Positions 46,262 through 59,300 are shown, numbered from the stretch's first letter. The stretch: DNA of 64,000 bases from Apium graveolens (GCF_009905375.1 NC_133647.1:174591939-174655938); one strand, 5' to 3'. The notes: generated by a model from the letters alone, not told the origin. Numbers and translations: made by a program.

Positions 46262-46317
46262 CGACGGATGATCAACAAAGCCACTCGACGGATGATCAAC
46301 AAGACAACTCGACGGAT
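46262..46317 (+). repeat. 24-bp tandem array in the B U3
   Basis: CGACGGATGATCAACAA repeats at 46262, 46286 and 46310, an exact 24-bp period, with degenerate continuations to about 46380 (TCAACGAATGG, ATATCCGTTGACA, CCGTCGAGTG). Confidence 0.95.
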
Positions 46318-46558
46318 GATCATGTACTCAACGAATGGTCAATTCAAATATCCGTTGACAGTGACAACACCGTCGAGTGTATGCAAAAGGAATGTGGAAG
46401 CCTATTCAACTGGGTTTTAGAGAACAAAGAAGCATTGCCATTTCCATGCTATTATGAAGATATTCAAAGATGCTGGAATAGAGTAATGAAGCAGCAGAGT
46501 ATTAGACTTGATAGGTATTGTTTTATTATCTTGTCTTATTACTTTGTAATTTTGGTGA

Positions 46559-46566
46559 TATATAAA
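46559..46566 (+). promoter_or_regulatory. Predicted TATA box of the B LTR
   Basis: TATATAAA in GGTGATATATAAACC, downstream of both U3 arrays, as expected at the U3/R border. Confidence 0.6.
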
Positions 46567-46938
46567 CCAAGAAGTAGCAAATAGAACAACAAGACTAAGA
46601 ACATTTTCTCAGAGAAATATTTGTAAGCTGTATTCTTAGCATTTCTCTGTAAACTTAGTTGTTCATATTTATAAGCAGTTGTGAGCTAATTTAGCTACAC
46701 AGAGTTCTCTTGATATAATATATATCTTTGGTGGATATATTCAAATCCACCAGAAAGTTTTTAAAGACTTGTGTTTTTAATTACTTGTGTTCTGATTTTA
46801 CTAACTTCTTATTCCGCACTCTGCAAATCAAACACTTATATATTATTAAGATAGAACATTTTATAATTTGTGAAAAAGGTTCAAGAATTCCATTCAACCC
46901 CCCTTCTGTAATTGTTGTTGCATTGTTAGGGACTAACA

Positions 46939-48030
46939 ATATATAATAGGAGAACATGGTAATAAAATTAATGAGATTGAAAAGTCTCATTGAAAAGACT
47001 AAACTACCCATGTTTTTAATATTTATATAAAATATGTAGTTTGAGAGAATCGAACTTGAGATATTTCATACACCTGTACAACTTCATACCGCTACACCAT
47101 GTATTGTCACATGTGCTTTTTATCATACACATAATATGTAAGTGTGCTAAATGAATTCAAGTAAAGATAGTTACTTGAATTCCGCAAAAAAAAGATAGTT
47201 ACTTGAATTCCGCAAAAAAAAGATAGTTACTTGAATATTTGTACAGTTAATTGTAAATAATTGAATTTCAGATATAAAGTTAGGCATAGTACATAAATGG
47301 ATTATTATCTTATTTATTAATCATTTTTTAGTTTGAAAATATATCTCATATATTTTTAACATATTTTTTATTATAAAAAATAATTAAGATGTACGTATAT
47401 AATTTTTAAAGAAAATATCAAAAATAGAATCACTTATATATAAATAATCTATATTGGTATTACATATTTAGATAAGTTTGAATTATAATGAGTCAATTCA
47501 TTTTAATTTATTTCGAATTTGAAATCAGAATTTGACCTATTATTCAAAAAATACTCAAAAAAATATCGTCACATTCTACGTTTAGTAAATTTAATTAAAA
47601 GCTCGGCGTTATATCTTACCAATAATGTGAAATTTTTTAATATCTTATGTTAATATAAATTAATGTGTTTGAGGTCTTTATAGGATCACGTCGATTAATT
47701 ATTTGTATTAAAATTACTAACTTCACAGGTAGCGCATTATTATTTTTGAGACTTGTCCCGATCTTAAAAATATTCTAAATTTGATATGAGATCTCACGAG
47801 ATTTGTTAAAACTACGATGATATATTAAATCGATTTATTTTTCATTTTTCACTTTAAAAAACTAGCTTTTAAAAAAGAATTCTTTCAGATAAGCAATATT
47901 CATTTATCAAGATAATATTGTTAATTATTTTAATATTTTAAATTATTCAAATAAAAGTTATATCTATACTATATTGTGGCATTTGATTCAATACATTTTA
48001 TATTATTTAAAGAATATATATATATGTATA
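46939..48030. other. AT-rich intergenic DNA, with short tandem repeat and tRNA-like head
   Basis: No gene. Holds a 28-bp tandem repeat at 47165-47240 (AGATAGTTACTTGAATTCCG plus a poly-A run, 2.7 copies) and the tRNA-like segment at 47047-47099. Confidence 0.7.
47047..47099 (-). repeat. tRNA-like A/B box pair, possible SINE head
   Basis: Minus strand TGGTGTAGCGGTA (A-box like, from 47099) and AAGTTCGATTC (B-box like, near 47057), 44 bases apart as in tRNA genes. The flanks cannot form an acceptor stem, so it is not a tRNA gene. It may be a tRNA-derived SINE fragment or a decayed tRNA gene. No 3' tail or target duplication was identified. Confidence 0.4.
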
Positions 48031-49125
48031 GGGTCTTACTCCAATGAGAACCTTTTTTCTGGTGAGATATGAGATCTAACCTCCACCACATAAATTTAAA
48101 TTCACTTTTAATCTGGACCACTCATTTTATATTTCATTATCATCTTTAACTATCACCTCCTTCATCATCTCCTTTCTACTTACCACCGCCATTACCTCCA
48201 ACCACCATTTCCGGCCACCACCGTCGCTGCCAACCACCAGCACCGCTGGCAGCCACCAGAAAATCACCATCATCAAATATAAAATCACCACTGTCAAATC
48301 AAAAATCACCTCCGGAAAATAAAAATTACCTCCGGAAAATTAAAAATTACCACTTGAAAAATGAAAAATCAAACCCAGAATACAAAAAATCACCATCGTC
48401 AACCTAGAATCACCACATCCAACAACTATTTATATCCACTAGATGCGGCTACCATCTCCTTTCATAAACTTTGAGCACCAATATCGGTACTAAAATTATC
48501 ATATTTAAATCTAAATCACCAATAAATAAATTATAAACACCAAAATCAAATCACACCACCAAAAAATCATCCGACGACCTCAATCAATCCCAACAATCAT
48601 CATAATCTTTAATTAACCTAATTAAAACTACGGAGATGCTACACAACACAAAAATGAAATTTATGATAAATCAGATCTAAAAAAAGCGAAGGCTAATGAA
48701 ATTATTGTGATGGATAAGATTAATCGAAGGTTGTGTAAATCTCTGTAGTCGTTGGTTTTGAAGTGGAAGTGGTCCACGATTATTCCGGCCAACATTTCAG
48801 ACGGCGGTGATGGATGGAGGAGGAGGTAGGAGATGAAGATGGGGAGATGCGGAAGGAGAGAGGGGAAGTAGGGAGAGGGGGATGACAGTCCGGCGGGGGC
48901 GGTGGAGCAGCGACGACGACGAGTGGTGGGCTTGGAGAGGTACAATGGTGTCGATGAGAGAGCTGGAGGGATGAGAGAGATGGGTTAAAGTAAGAGTTTG
49001 GTAAATAGGTGAGAGAAGGAAATGTATTTATGAGATTAAAAAAAATTAAAAAAAAATAGAAAATGAAGGGCTAAGATTAGATCTCATATCTCATTTTTAG
49101 ATGGGTTCTCATTTGAGCAATTTCC
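48031..49125. mobile_element. Non-autonomous TIR DNA transposon, about 1.1 kb (Mutator-like suspected)
   Basis: Left end GGGTCTTACTCCAATGAGAA at 48031 faces its inverse GGAAATTGCTCAAATGAGAA at 49125. Both continue into GAGATATGAGATCTAA, giving inverted repeats of about 55 bp. Flanks are TA-rich (TATATATGTA / TATATATATT), so a 9-10 bp target duplication is possible but not clear. The inside has no transposase, but includes GC-rich CCACC/CGGCC segments (48130-48260, 48780-48960) unlike the AT-rich flanks, perhaps captured host exon or 5' UTR sequence. Superfamily is inferred from long TIRs only. Confidence 0.7.
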
Positions 49126-50399
49126 TATATATATATTGTTCAATAATTTGAAGGAATTATCCAGTTCAACTGATATTTATAAAACTTTATCGAATTGAAA
49201 AATATTTAATTTTAGAAGAATAGAATATTATCAAATTATTATATGAAGAAATATTAGAGTCTTAATGAATGAAATTTAAAAGCAGTTTAAATAATGATAT
49301 AATTACAATTTTTCTTCGAATTCTTGAAAAAAATCATGATTCAATAATAAGTCTTAACAATATATAATTTATTATTATGTTACAACCATGATTGATACCT
49401 GGTTGCGTAAAAAATATATATGGATTGTTTGTCAGTGATAATGTGAATACCATATATAAATTAGCGCAATTTATTTATTACATAATTTTAATTTTTGAAT
49501 AATTATAGATGACTGTTATTTAATTAATCAATTGACTCCCTGGATGTTAATAATGATTATACATGTACATAAATCAAATATTTAGCATATAAATAATTGA
49601 AACTATCGTAATTTACTAAGAAATGTAACATACGATAATTTACATGCTGACACACACACATACAACTTAACATACAACTTAATCTTACTTTATTAACCGT
49701 AGTTTAAATAAAAACTAACATTTTTCCATGCATACATACGTTGAATTTCAAAAACTAATATTTTTCATTAAAATCAACTTTTATATTAACAGTAGTGTAA
49801 ATTTTATATTATTGTATATTATAATTGCAAGTCATTCTGACTTCAGTTATGCATTTTTTATCTTTTTAAATTGTGTAAGTTAATTGTAAGTTAATAGTGA
49901 ACTCAGTAATAATATAGACCAGTACATATAGTTTATTTAAATAAAATTTAATTTTTTTGATAAACTCTGTATTCAACATATATGTTAATTTTTAGGTTTT
50001 TCTTTGTAAACATACTAACGGCATTCTACAGATTAAGTTTAATCGTTTAATTTTAAACGTACACTGACTACCCTGTTTATATTGATTCATTAAATAAAAA
50101 TTATACAACACAAACAAGAATATATATATATATATATATTGCTTAATGAGCTATATTAGATATTGGAACTATTGACTATTACAGCAACATAGAGGCAGTT
50201 ATATAACATATTTAGCAAGCCAATGTCAATATAACAATTAACGAAACAAAACATGTAGGTAAACAACATGCATATCAGTAACTGTAAGGACAAAGAAAGA
50301 CCAGAAAGCGTACCAGTAACCATAGCATTAACACAGTGAAAAGAAACAGAAAAAAGCAGTGGTAGCAAACAGGTACAATGCAACAAGAAAATGATCAGC
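49126..50399. other. AT-rich intergenic DNA, nothing recognised
   Basis: High AT content with a TA microsatellite near 50122. Short ORFs only, no repeats of note. Confidence 0.6.
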
Positions 50400-51212
50400 T
50401 GAGTCGCTAGGCCTTGCTCGAAGCCCTGACTGCTCTTGAAGAGATAATTGCCCCCACCTGCTGCGTTGGGTTGCTTGCAATGCCTCCTCCAAGATAAAAT
50501 AGCTCAGAACATGATGTTCACGGCAACAACAAATCCAACTCCGACTGGCACCTCAGTCGCCGGAAAAATCAGCAGCTCACAGAATAGTGTTTGGGAGAGT
50601 AGAGAAAGTAGAGAGAAAAAAAGAATGTAAGTGTGGTTTTTTTCATCAACAACTTAGGCCTCTATTTATAGTAGAGGCTAAGTGTAACTGACCACCCTGA
50701 CATTAATAGACTTTAATATCAGAAATTAAAACTACTCATTTAATACATAAATCAAAACTGCTGATTTTGAATTTAAATAAAATTTAACAGCTTTTGTATT
50801 TAATCCACACATTAAATTGGTTTTAATGTTTTCAATTATGAATATATATTATCAGTTACATGTCCAAATTTATTGAATCTGACTCAGCCCACTTACAAAG
50901 TGACCAAGCCCAACAGAAACAATAACTCAACCCGACTGATAATTAATTCTAATTAAAAAATTAAATCATAAATAAATAAAATCCTCACTTTATTTATTTT
51001 CAATATGGGATAAATGACACGTTTTCCATTTCAAGCTTTTACAAGCTACTAGTTTCAACTCTATTTCTCTATGGATTTCACTAAGAAAATACTTAGATCC
51101 ATTTATAAAAGTTTAAGTTCACATATCATGTAACAACTTCCAATCATTAGATTTTAGGATTATCATCAAGAACATAATAAAAATTATGAACTAAAATCCA
51201 TTTTTTCTAACA
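50400..51212 (-). repeat. Copia LTR fragment H (3' LTR, minus)
   Basis: The edge TCTAACA at 51212 reads TGTTAGA in element sense. On its right is a polypurine tract (plus ATCCCCCACAAAT, 51213-51225). TATAAATAG on the minus strand at about 50662-50670 fits the U3/R border. The left boundary is uncertain; no second LTR in view. Confidence 0.55.
50663..50670 (-). promoter_or_regulatory. Predicted TATA box of LTR H
   Basis: Minus strand TATAAATA in CTATAAATAGAGGCC, about 550 bases inside the LTR edge. Confidence 0.5.
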
Positions 51213-51817
51213 ATCCCCCACAAATCCATACAGAAATGCGATCAAGTTTTTCATCATGACTTGTTTTTCAGATTCGGTACCCTTCCGGGTTTGAACCCTC
51301 CTAAGTCCTCTACTTCAATGGCTACCGGATTCAGATGGAATGTGCACCTTAAATCTTAATCTGTTTAGTATAACAATGATCCATAGACGACGATAAGTCA
51401 ACCACTATGGTGCCAATCTACGGCTTTGAGACATTAATGGTCTTGTCTCGATCCTGTTCGTCGAATGCTTCAAGGAATAATCCTTTCCTCTAATTGCGAC
51501 CACACAATTACATTCGCTTAGCTGGGAAACTCTAGAGATATACTGCTTCTATCTCGTCTAATGACTTGATCCCATTAAGAGTGTTAACACTCTTGCTTTT
51601 CTAGTAGTGTCAGTACCTTTTAGGTTTACAAGGGATAGGGATAGACTCAGATATAATAGTATCATCTATGTAGCAAAGGTACTACCAATTCATCCTTACA
51701 TCTTGTTATTACCACATTCAATACACTTCGAGGGATCTCCTCTCATGTGTATTGGGTTCCCACTGTTGATGAATTATGATGGGTTGATAGTCCCATCCCC
51801 AACCTTGACTTGAGGAC
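51213..51817 (-). other. Internal 3' sequence of element H, non-coding
   Basis: Begins with the polypurine tract. No pol motif was found up to the start of E, so H may be a non-coding (LARD-type) element or only its 3' UTR is visible. Confidence 0.4.
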
Positions 51818-54800
51818 TGTAACACCCCCAAATCCGGGGTTGGGGATCCGGGTTGTCACGAGTTCCATTTCCCTTAATAACACCCAATCTTAATAAACAA
51901 TCAACTACTCCGTACTGTGACCTCACAATAAACACACACACCACAAGTTATAGTCTTAGAGATGAATATCCAAAAATAACACGAGTCATTTTATTCCACA
52001 ATTATATGCCATTACACCTTAAAAGGTTTTCTGAATAAATTTACATTATTTTGCCATTATTACAATTCATAAAGATACATAAGTCTGGTACATCAAAAGT
52101 TGAAAGCCTAGCATATTGGTAGTTCCTACTTCAGCTACAGCGACATCAACGCCTATAGGAAACTGCGGAACGTTTCCTATTCGCTCGAGAATTGGGAGCT
52201 TGGTCATGTTCATCTTGTCTATCTGATGTTGTGTGATGAAAGAAAAAAGCAAGGGTGAGCAACAAGCCCACAGAAATAGTATGTATAATAATTTACAATA
52301 TATGAGCATTCTCATAGTACTCAAGAAAGTCTTGGTTAAGAAGAAATGAACCAAGTTGATATCTTAACGCGACCAAGTCACAAAATACTAAGTATATACA
52401 TACATATATACTTTTCACAATCTTTGAAATCCTCTGACATGTATAATATGCACAGAGTTCCAGTTTATAACTGTATAAAAATATCGTTGCAAGGTGATCT
52501 CATATATCTAACCTTGTCTCAACATTTTTCTGAAAATCTTTGACATGCATAAGATAATCATTTACTAGATATAAGTTCAAAAGATGAAGTTACAAGATAC
52601 TCCAATATACTTATATCTTTTCCGAATACTACTTGAACTACCACCGTTCAAGTTATAATTAGTTTCAAAAGTTCATCACACTGATGAGACTACAAGATAA
52701 GACTTGAATAGATTCAATCTTTGAAATATCATTTGAAAGAAATGAAGTTACGAGATACTTCATTAAGTCCCGATATATATATATACACCTATATATATAT
52801 ATATATTTCATACACTCCTTGAAAACCTCTGTTATGAAAATTATAAACAGAATTACAATATCCAATGAATTTTGGAAAGGAGAAAACCTTCGCATAAACC
52901 TGATATCTTGCTGATCAGACAAAGATACCAATAAGTAACATTTTCTACTAGTAGATGGACGAATTCCCCACTGGTCATCACCCTGGCCGCAATAGGACCT
53001 TATGCTGGACTGCCACTCAGCCACTTACACATTTGATGGACTCCCACTGAGCCACTTACACTTTCATGGACGCCCACTGAGCCCATGTTGCTTATGCCGA
53101 CTCAAATAGATGAACTTACTTCCCGAACGATGGGCAAGTAATCAAGATTTTTTCTCAAAAAAGCAACCTCGTTGCGAATGTGAAATACACCACTGAGCCG
53201 GATCCCTCGGGTTTTGAGCGAGTATTTAAATCCCCTTCGAAAGGAAGATCTTAAATATCAAAATGAGATTTGGGATCCGCTCTAACTTTTAAAAATCATT
53301 TTGAAGACTCGAAAATATTTTTAAGAATGTTTGGAGTAATACTGATTTAATGAAATAAATCAGTCCCGATATATTAGAAAATATCTGAATATTATTATTA
53401 AATAATATTCCCAAAAAGGATAATCTTTATAAAAATAATTGAAGTAGAAGTTTTAAAAAACTCATACTTGAAATGAATAACGAATAACCAAAGATATACT
53501 TATACGAAAGTAAGATCTTTATTTGAATAATCGAAAATAAGTTTAATTATCGAAACACTATTCTTTAATAAAATAAAGAATATTATTTAATAAATAAGCG
53601 GAGTCATAAGTCCTCAAATTAATATTCAATAAATAAAATAAACGGAGTCATAAGTCCTCGAATGAATATTCAACTAATAATATTCATTGAATAAAATAAA
53701 GTTATCGAATAAACCTTATTCAATTAATAGTTTTGAAAACTATATCCATATATATATAAAAATATATATATTATACTCGGGAACATCGACTTCCGGTTTA
53801 GAAAAATGTTCACCTTTGGGTCCCCTATACTAAGGGTATACGCAACTACTGCTTATCTCTAACATAGGTATTATGCAACTTATAAGCATTTGAATCAACA
53901 ATTAGATATCAAGATTACGAAACAGACATGCATATAAACCATATCAACATGCTCCAATATATCGCAAAATTTGCTAATAACAATCATGCACTTATCACAA
54001 GATAATGCATATACATATATTTACATCACAACAACAGTATAACGGGTAGAAAACTTGCATGAGTGCTCCAGGGTAGACTTAAGCTTAGAGTGGGTCCGGT
54101 AACCTATGAACAACAACATAATCCGGAATTAAACCACGGTCGCTTAAGAAACTATACTTTAACCAATTGAACCCTAACGTTTGCTTATGGTCATTTCTAC
54201 GCTTAACAAATCACATAAGTCGTTCGAGTACCCTCGGCTCCACCATTTTTAATAAATTAACCGTTATGAATTTTAAGGCGACGCTTTCGCGAATACCCTA
54301 CCAACTACCTAGTCCACTTTACATAATTGTTTCATACTCCAATTAGTCATTTAAGGGCCTTAACCAAGGTTTCAAAGTAAGGCGAGGGGTAATGGTTCGT
54401 TCGCAAAACGTCGTTACTTAAAACATTCGTTTCTCCGAAATCGTACATCGGATTCAAGTGAACCACATATCAAAACGAAGCTCGTAACATGAACTATCTA
54501 AACATGGCAAAGTTTAGAATCTTTCAGTGAGTTCACGGGTCCTAAAGTTAAGAACAAAACAGTTAAGGAAAATCGGGCATTATGACGTTTATGTTTACGC
54601 GATTTCCAATTTAATTAACACTCTAAATTATCATCAATTCACTCACAACCACCAATACAACAATATTAAACCATCATACTACAAACTCAGTCCCCAACTC
54701 CAAGTTTTACCAATTTATCCAACCAATCAAAGACCCAATATTCAAAACCAATACAAATCCACCAAAACTACTTATAATCAAAGATCAAGCCTTAATACTA

Positions 54801-55843
54801 ACAATACTTCAATAAAACTTAATGGAATCATAAAATCAAAGCTAGGGTTTGAAGTTGATATCTTCCTTGGTAGGTGTTAAGTTGCTAGGAAGCCTTAGGG
54901 AGCCTTAATCTAACCTCCTACAAGCTTGATCTTTCCAAAGAAATCAAGAACACAAAGTTAGGTTTTGAAGTTTCTAAAAGTCCGATTTAAAGAACTGTAA
55001 AACTAAGCATCTTATCATGTTTATTTGGATGAGACTTGTGAACAAGAGTTGTAGTCCATCTCAATACCTTTCCAACGAGCTATAGAACACAACATTTGAG
55101 TGAGTATTGAAGGAGATATGGTAGTTTTAAGTTGCTGCTCTGGTTTTGGCCGAGAGCAAGGGAAGAAAAAGTGAAGTAAAAATGTTTCTAGTTTGATTAA
55201 ATGATTTGTGTGGTGTTTAGCTTGGTTACTTCCTTTTGTTGTTAATTAGATTGTTACCATGGTAAAAATTGTGTGGCTCACAATCAACCAACCAATCCCT
55301 CCATTTGTCATGCTTAGGTCACCATGCCTATGTCATCTTTCTCATGTCATCCTCTTACACTTGTCTTCTTCTTGTTGGTGTGATGACATCATCATCCATT
55401 AACCTCTTTGATTAACCCCTAATTACTTGGCTAATGACCGCTTATCTGTTATACGGTTCGCTTAACTTTCGTTCTCGTTTATCATTTGAAGGATCATACC
55501 TGGGATCTTATTACTTAGGTTCCCCTAAACCTTTCTCAATATTTTATATTCCTTTTATGATCCTCTCTAAAAATCCTTGAATTTAAATCCATTTTATCAT
55601 GTTACCTTATACTCAATTCTTTCGGTATCTGGTGGATTTTCGGGAAAAATCAAAGTGTTCGGATTTGGATTCTGATGATATTTACATACACTTACATACC
55701 ATATAGAGTACTAATAAGACCTCAGAATATCAATAAAAGAACTGCTACATTGTGTGGCATGAAAAGTTTTCTTATTCAGCATAATCAGCAAAATCACTAT
55801 TCATAAGGTTTACAAAAAGTCCAAAAATTTTGGGGTTATTACA
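51818..55843 (-). repeat. 3' LTR of Gypsy element E (about 4.0 kb)
   Basis: In element sense from TGTAATAACCCC (55843) to GGATTTGGGGGTGTTACA (51818). A polypurine tract (element sense AAGGAGGGGAGAC) lies at 55844-55858, proving orientation. No gene inside. Two local tandem repeats: a unit of about 34 bp with CCACTGAGCCACTTACAC at about 53003-53085, and a unit of about 50 bp with CGGAGTCATAAGTCCTC at about 53597-53680. Confidence 0.85.
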
Positions 55844-56302
55844 GTCTCCCCTCCTTAAAAGTATTCCGTCCCGGAATCAGATAGAAAATGAATAGGGATA
55901 CTTTCTTAGTATTGCACTTTCTAACTCTCAAGTCAATTTTCCCACATTGTGATTCTGCCACAAACCCTGACTAGCATGATAACCCTTCTTCTAAGCACTT
56001 GTCCATTTTTGATATATAACCCTTCCTGGTTGCTCTATAGGTTACGTCTGGTTGCATGTCTATGTGCTCATATGCCCCTATTTGTATGGCATCCGGATTA
56101 CACTTCATTAACATTGATACATGGAACACGTTATGAACTTACTAAGGTTCGGGGTAAGGCTAGCTCATATGTTAACTTCCCAATACGACTTAATATATCC
56201 AAGGGTCCAAAAATTCGTGGTCTTAGTTTTCCTTTCTTTCCGAACCACATCCATCCTTTCCAAGAGAATACCTATAACAGCACTAGGTCCCCTACTTCTT
56301 AT
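55844..56302 (-). pseudogene. Element E: polypurine tract and integrase C-terminus
   Basis: In element sense from 56302: FSWKGWMWFGKKGKLRPRIF, then GPLDILSRIGKLTYELALP, matching the segment after the integrase core of chromovirus Gypsy elements. The order runs towards the polypurine tract at 55844, but several stops are present and the chromodomain is not clearly visible. The upstream part is cut off by element F at 56303. Confidence 0.8.
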
Positions 56303-59300
56303 TATAACGACCCGTATTTTTTATTATTATTTAAATGTGTAATTATGGAATAAATAATTAAATAAAATAATTGTGTGGGTTCAGTCAGTGGGTTATTAAT
56401 CCGTATGTGTATGTGATTACTAGTGCATGGAATTGAATTGTGTGGTTAATTAATGAATTGTATGATTTTGGATCGTTGTTAAAAATGGTATTATTGCAGT
56501 TTTATTTCCATAAATACTTGGATTGTTCTAAAATTGTTTTTATGACTTTATAATTTCAATAATTATTTTTAGGACTTTATAAAATTGAGAAATCAATATT
56601 TCATTAATTATTTATTTTTAAATGATTTTCTGAGTGTGTTTAATAGTAAAATTCATATTTAATTATGGAAATCTTCAAAAATTATGAAACTTATATTTTA
56701 TTAAGTTCGTATTATTCTGAGAATTTTCGGAGTTAGTTTCACCCGCGCGTCGATTCGTTTAATTGATAAAAGCGGGTATAAATTGCGTTTTAGAAATTGT
56801 TTAAAAATTTCAAAATTTATGTTTTTATAAACTTCGGGATATTTAGAATATTTTAAGACGGTTTCCGTGATTTTCTGAATTCGTTTTAAGTGCAACTTGG
56901 GTCGCTAAAATCAAATTTCAGGTTAAATCGGGCCCCAAACATCTTCATAGTTATCTGAAGGGACACGTGTTTAACTCTTCCAAACCAGCCAAAAATGTGG
57001 CATAATATTATAGGCCATGTATTTTCTCTCATTTTATTTTCTTTACCTCCCCTCTTTCCTTTTTCTTTCACAGCAATTTTGATCTCTCTCTCTCTAAAAA
57101 TCCCTCCCCTCTCCCCTGTAATTCCCCTCTGCTTCCCTTCCCATTCTCTATCTGTTCGGTGTTGCTCTGTGTTGTGGTAAGCGGATCGCCGCCTTCTTCT
57201 CCGGCCATCACTGTTGTATTGTTTTGTTCTGCGTAATTATATATATATACATTGTGTATATATGCTCGCCCGTGTGTGTTTTAGTTGCGGTTGGTGGTGG
57301 GTTGGTGGCGGCATAGTTCCGTTTCCGGCCACTCTGCCGTTTTCTGGTTGCCGCCGGGCTCTATTCCGGCGAGGTGACCGGGTATATATGTTGTGCGCGT
57401 ATGCTGCTGTTGGTTTGTGTTGTTTTGCTGTTGCTGTTGGTTCGATTGTGTCCCCCTCAAAGTCATAATTCGATTGATTATTTTGGGAATTTCCTGATAA
57501 TTGGTTGTAATTTTATTTAGTTATTTATTAATTTATTCATTTAATTTCTGCGGGAAATTATTTGAGTAAATTATGCGAGATAAATATTTTTTTATTTATT
57601 CGGGAAATTTTATCGGTGGAATTTATTTGGAAACCCGAATTTTGTCGGGTACCAATAAATTTTGCTGCTGTTGACGATGACTTTTAACGAGTCAACAATG
57701 GACGGTGATGACGTTGTTCTGAGTCCTACAAATTAATTAATATATACGAGTATAAATATAAGATATAATAATAATTAGTTGGTTAAATCGGTGTTTGGGA
57801 TTTGTGAAATGGATTTCGGTTGTATTGGTGGAATAAATTGTTGAATTGTTTGTTGTGATTTGACGTCGAGTTGTTCGACGGGTAGGCCGATAAACAGTGG
57901 AGGTGCTGCCCGAATTTTTGGAAATTAAATTCAGAAATTCGGGACATACCCTGTAATTATCGGAACGTCGAACGAGTATAAATAAGTATATATATATTCT
58001 GTGTGGAACCTGATTGTATGTTGTTGTGAATGTTTTGTCAAAATCCAGTAACCCTAATTTCGTAAATGACGAGTATACGTATTTTCTGAAACAAACACCG
58101 AACCGATTTCTGAGATTGTGAACCCTAATTGTTGCGCGTGTTATTATAATCTATATAATTACGAGTCAGGTTTGAATATCGTTGGGTAGAATTGGTGTCG
58201 AGGATATGTCAAGCATACCTAGACGTCTAACGTAGGGTATTTCGGCTCTGTAGGTTCTAGTCAAAGGACTCAAGAATTGAAGTCGAACTAAAGTTAACCT
58301 AATGATCAGTCGACAAACGTAGCGAGGTCCCAAGCGAAGGACCTGAACTTTGAAGTCGGATCCAGGATAATCTGATAGTAAGGCGATAAAGCTAAAGCCG
58401 AGTGTCCAAGTTAGTCCAAGGTCAATCAGTAATAGTGGTAAAGCTCTGCAAGGCAAGTACCCCTGACCATTCTTTTATGGTTCAGTGCATATGAATAGCA
58501 AAATGTTTTATTCTTATAAAGGAACAGAAACGTTTTAAGTTACGTATCCCCTATAGTTATAAATCACTGTTTTTAAATTATTTTGGGGAAAAGTAACTTC
58601 GAAAGGTACCTATCTCAAATGAAATGATTTTTGTGAACTGGATTTTATATGTGTGCTGGTTAAATAAATGATTTTGGAAATGAGATAGGTACAAGTGTTT
58701 TGAAAACTGGATAAAGAGAATGTTTTAATCCACCTATGTCGTGGAATTTTGGAAAAAAAGGGGGAATTCAGTTGATCTATTGGAGTTACGTAAGAGGCCC
58801 GTTATTCGGTAACGGCCCAGCATGAGGTTGCGTAAGTGGCTAATTGGGTTGTGCATTCTGTTTAACCGATTATTCCAGCGTGGGGGGAAAGACCTAGCTA
58901 GTCTTTTCCCAAGTTCCGGAACACATTCTATTTCTGGACGGCCGCTAGTCGCTGTCCGGTAAAGGTAGACTGATCAACTATCTTCACTCGTTAAACGTCC
59001 AATAGATTTGATTGATTCAGTTTTGAAATTGTTTAACAAAGCAACGTGTTTGAGATAGATGATGTTGTGGTTTCAGTAATGAAACAAGTGATTTTGAGGT
59101 TCCCGGAAAGGAACAAGTTTTATAGGTCCTGTGATGGGACAAGTTTTATGGTTCCCGTAACGGAACAAATGATTTTGGGTCCCCGTAACGGGATAAATGG
59201 TTTATGGTTCCTGTAATAGAACGAAAGGTTTATAAATGAAAATAGCTTGCTAAAATCAAACTCCGGTTTTTATGCACAGCACACGACTGTTGATCTTGTT

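Larger units (their letters stand above)
40195..46938 (+). mobile_element. Sirevirus-like Ty1/copia element B, 3' half
   Basis: Plus orientation: RNase H end (40195-40569), spacer, long extra ORF region (41095-45665), polypurine tract (45841-45854) and 3' LTR (45855-46938). Everything 5' of RNase H is cut off at the A2 LTR and is not found elsewhere in the window. A large ORF between pol and 3' LTR is the hallmark of Sireviruses (soybean SIRE1 and relatives). The element also carries many CGACGGAT words. Confidence 0.9.
45855..46938 (+). repeat. 3' LTR of Copia B (1,084 bp)
   Basis: TGTTGTGGATATG to GGGACTAACA. The U5 end contains TTCAACCCCCCTTCTGTAAT, the family signature shared with A and D. 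U3 carries two motif arrays (45954-46057 and 46262-46317). The right flank is AT-rich, with no internal sequence, so this is the true outer end. Confidence 0.92.

Noticed and set aside
45900..46380. CRISPR-like array (repeats of 23-24 bp)
   Set aside because: Eukaryotic LTR context, head-to-tail units without unique spacers, no cas genes.
46246..46584. 112-codon ORF with a STDDQQ-type repeat
   Set aside because: It translates the 24-bp U3 array (24 is divisible by three) and runs into the TATA region; not a gene.
48661..48945. 94-codon minus-strand ORF with a hydrophobic C-terminus
   Set aside because: Lies inside the TIR transposon, Pro/Ser-rich by base composition; could be cargo but no domain supports a gene.
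54527..54880. 117-codon plus-strand ORF in the E LTR
   Set aside because: Asn/Tyr/Gln-rich composition follows from AT-rich DNA; it lies within a 4-kb LTR and has no domain.
57214..57468. 84-codon Cys/Gly/Val-rich ORF in the F LTR
   Set aside because: Low-complexity translation of a GT-rich stretch; no partner or motif.
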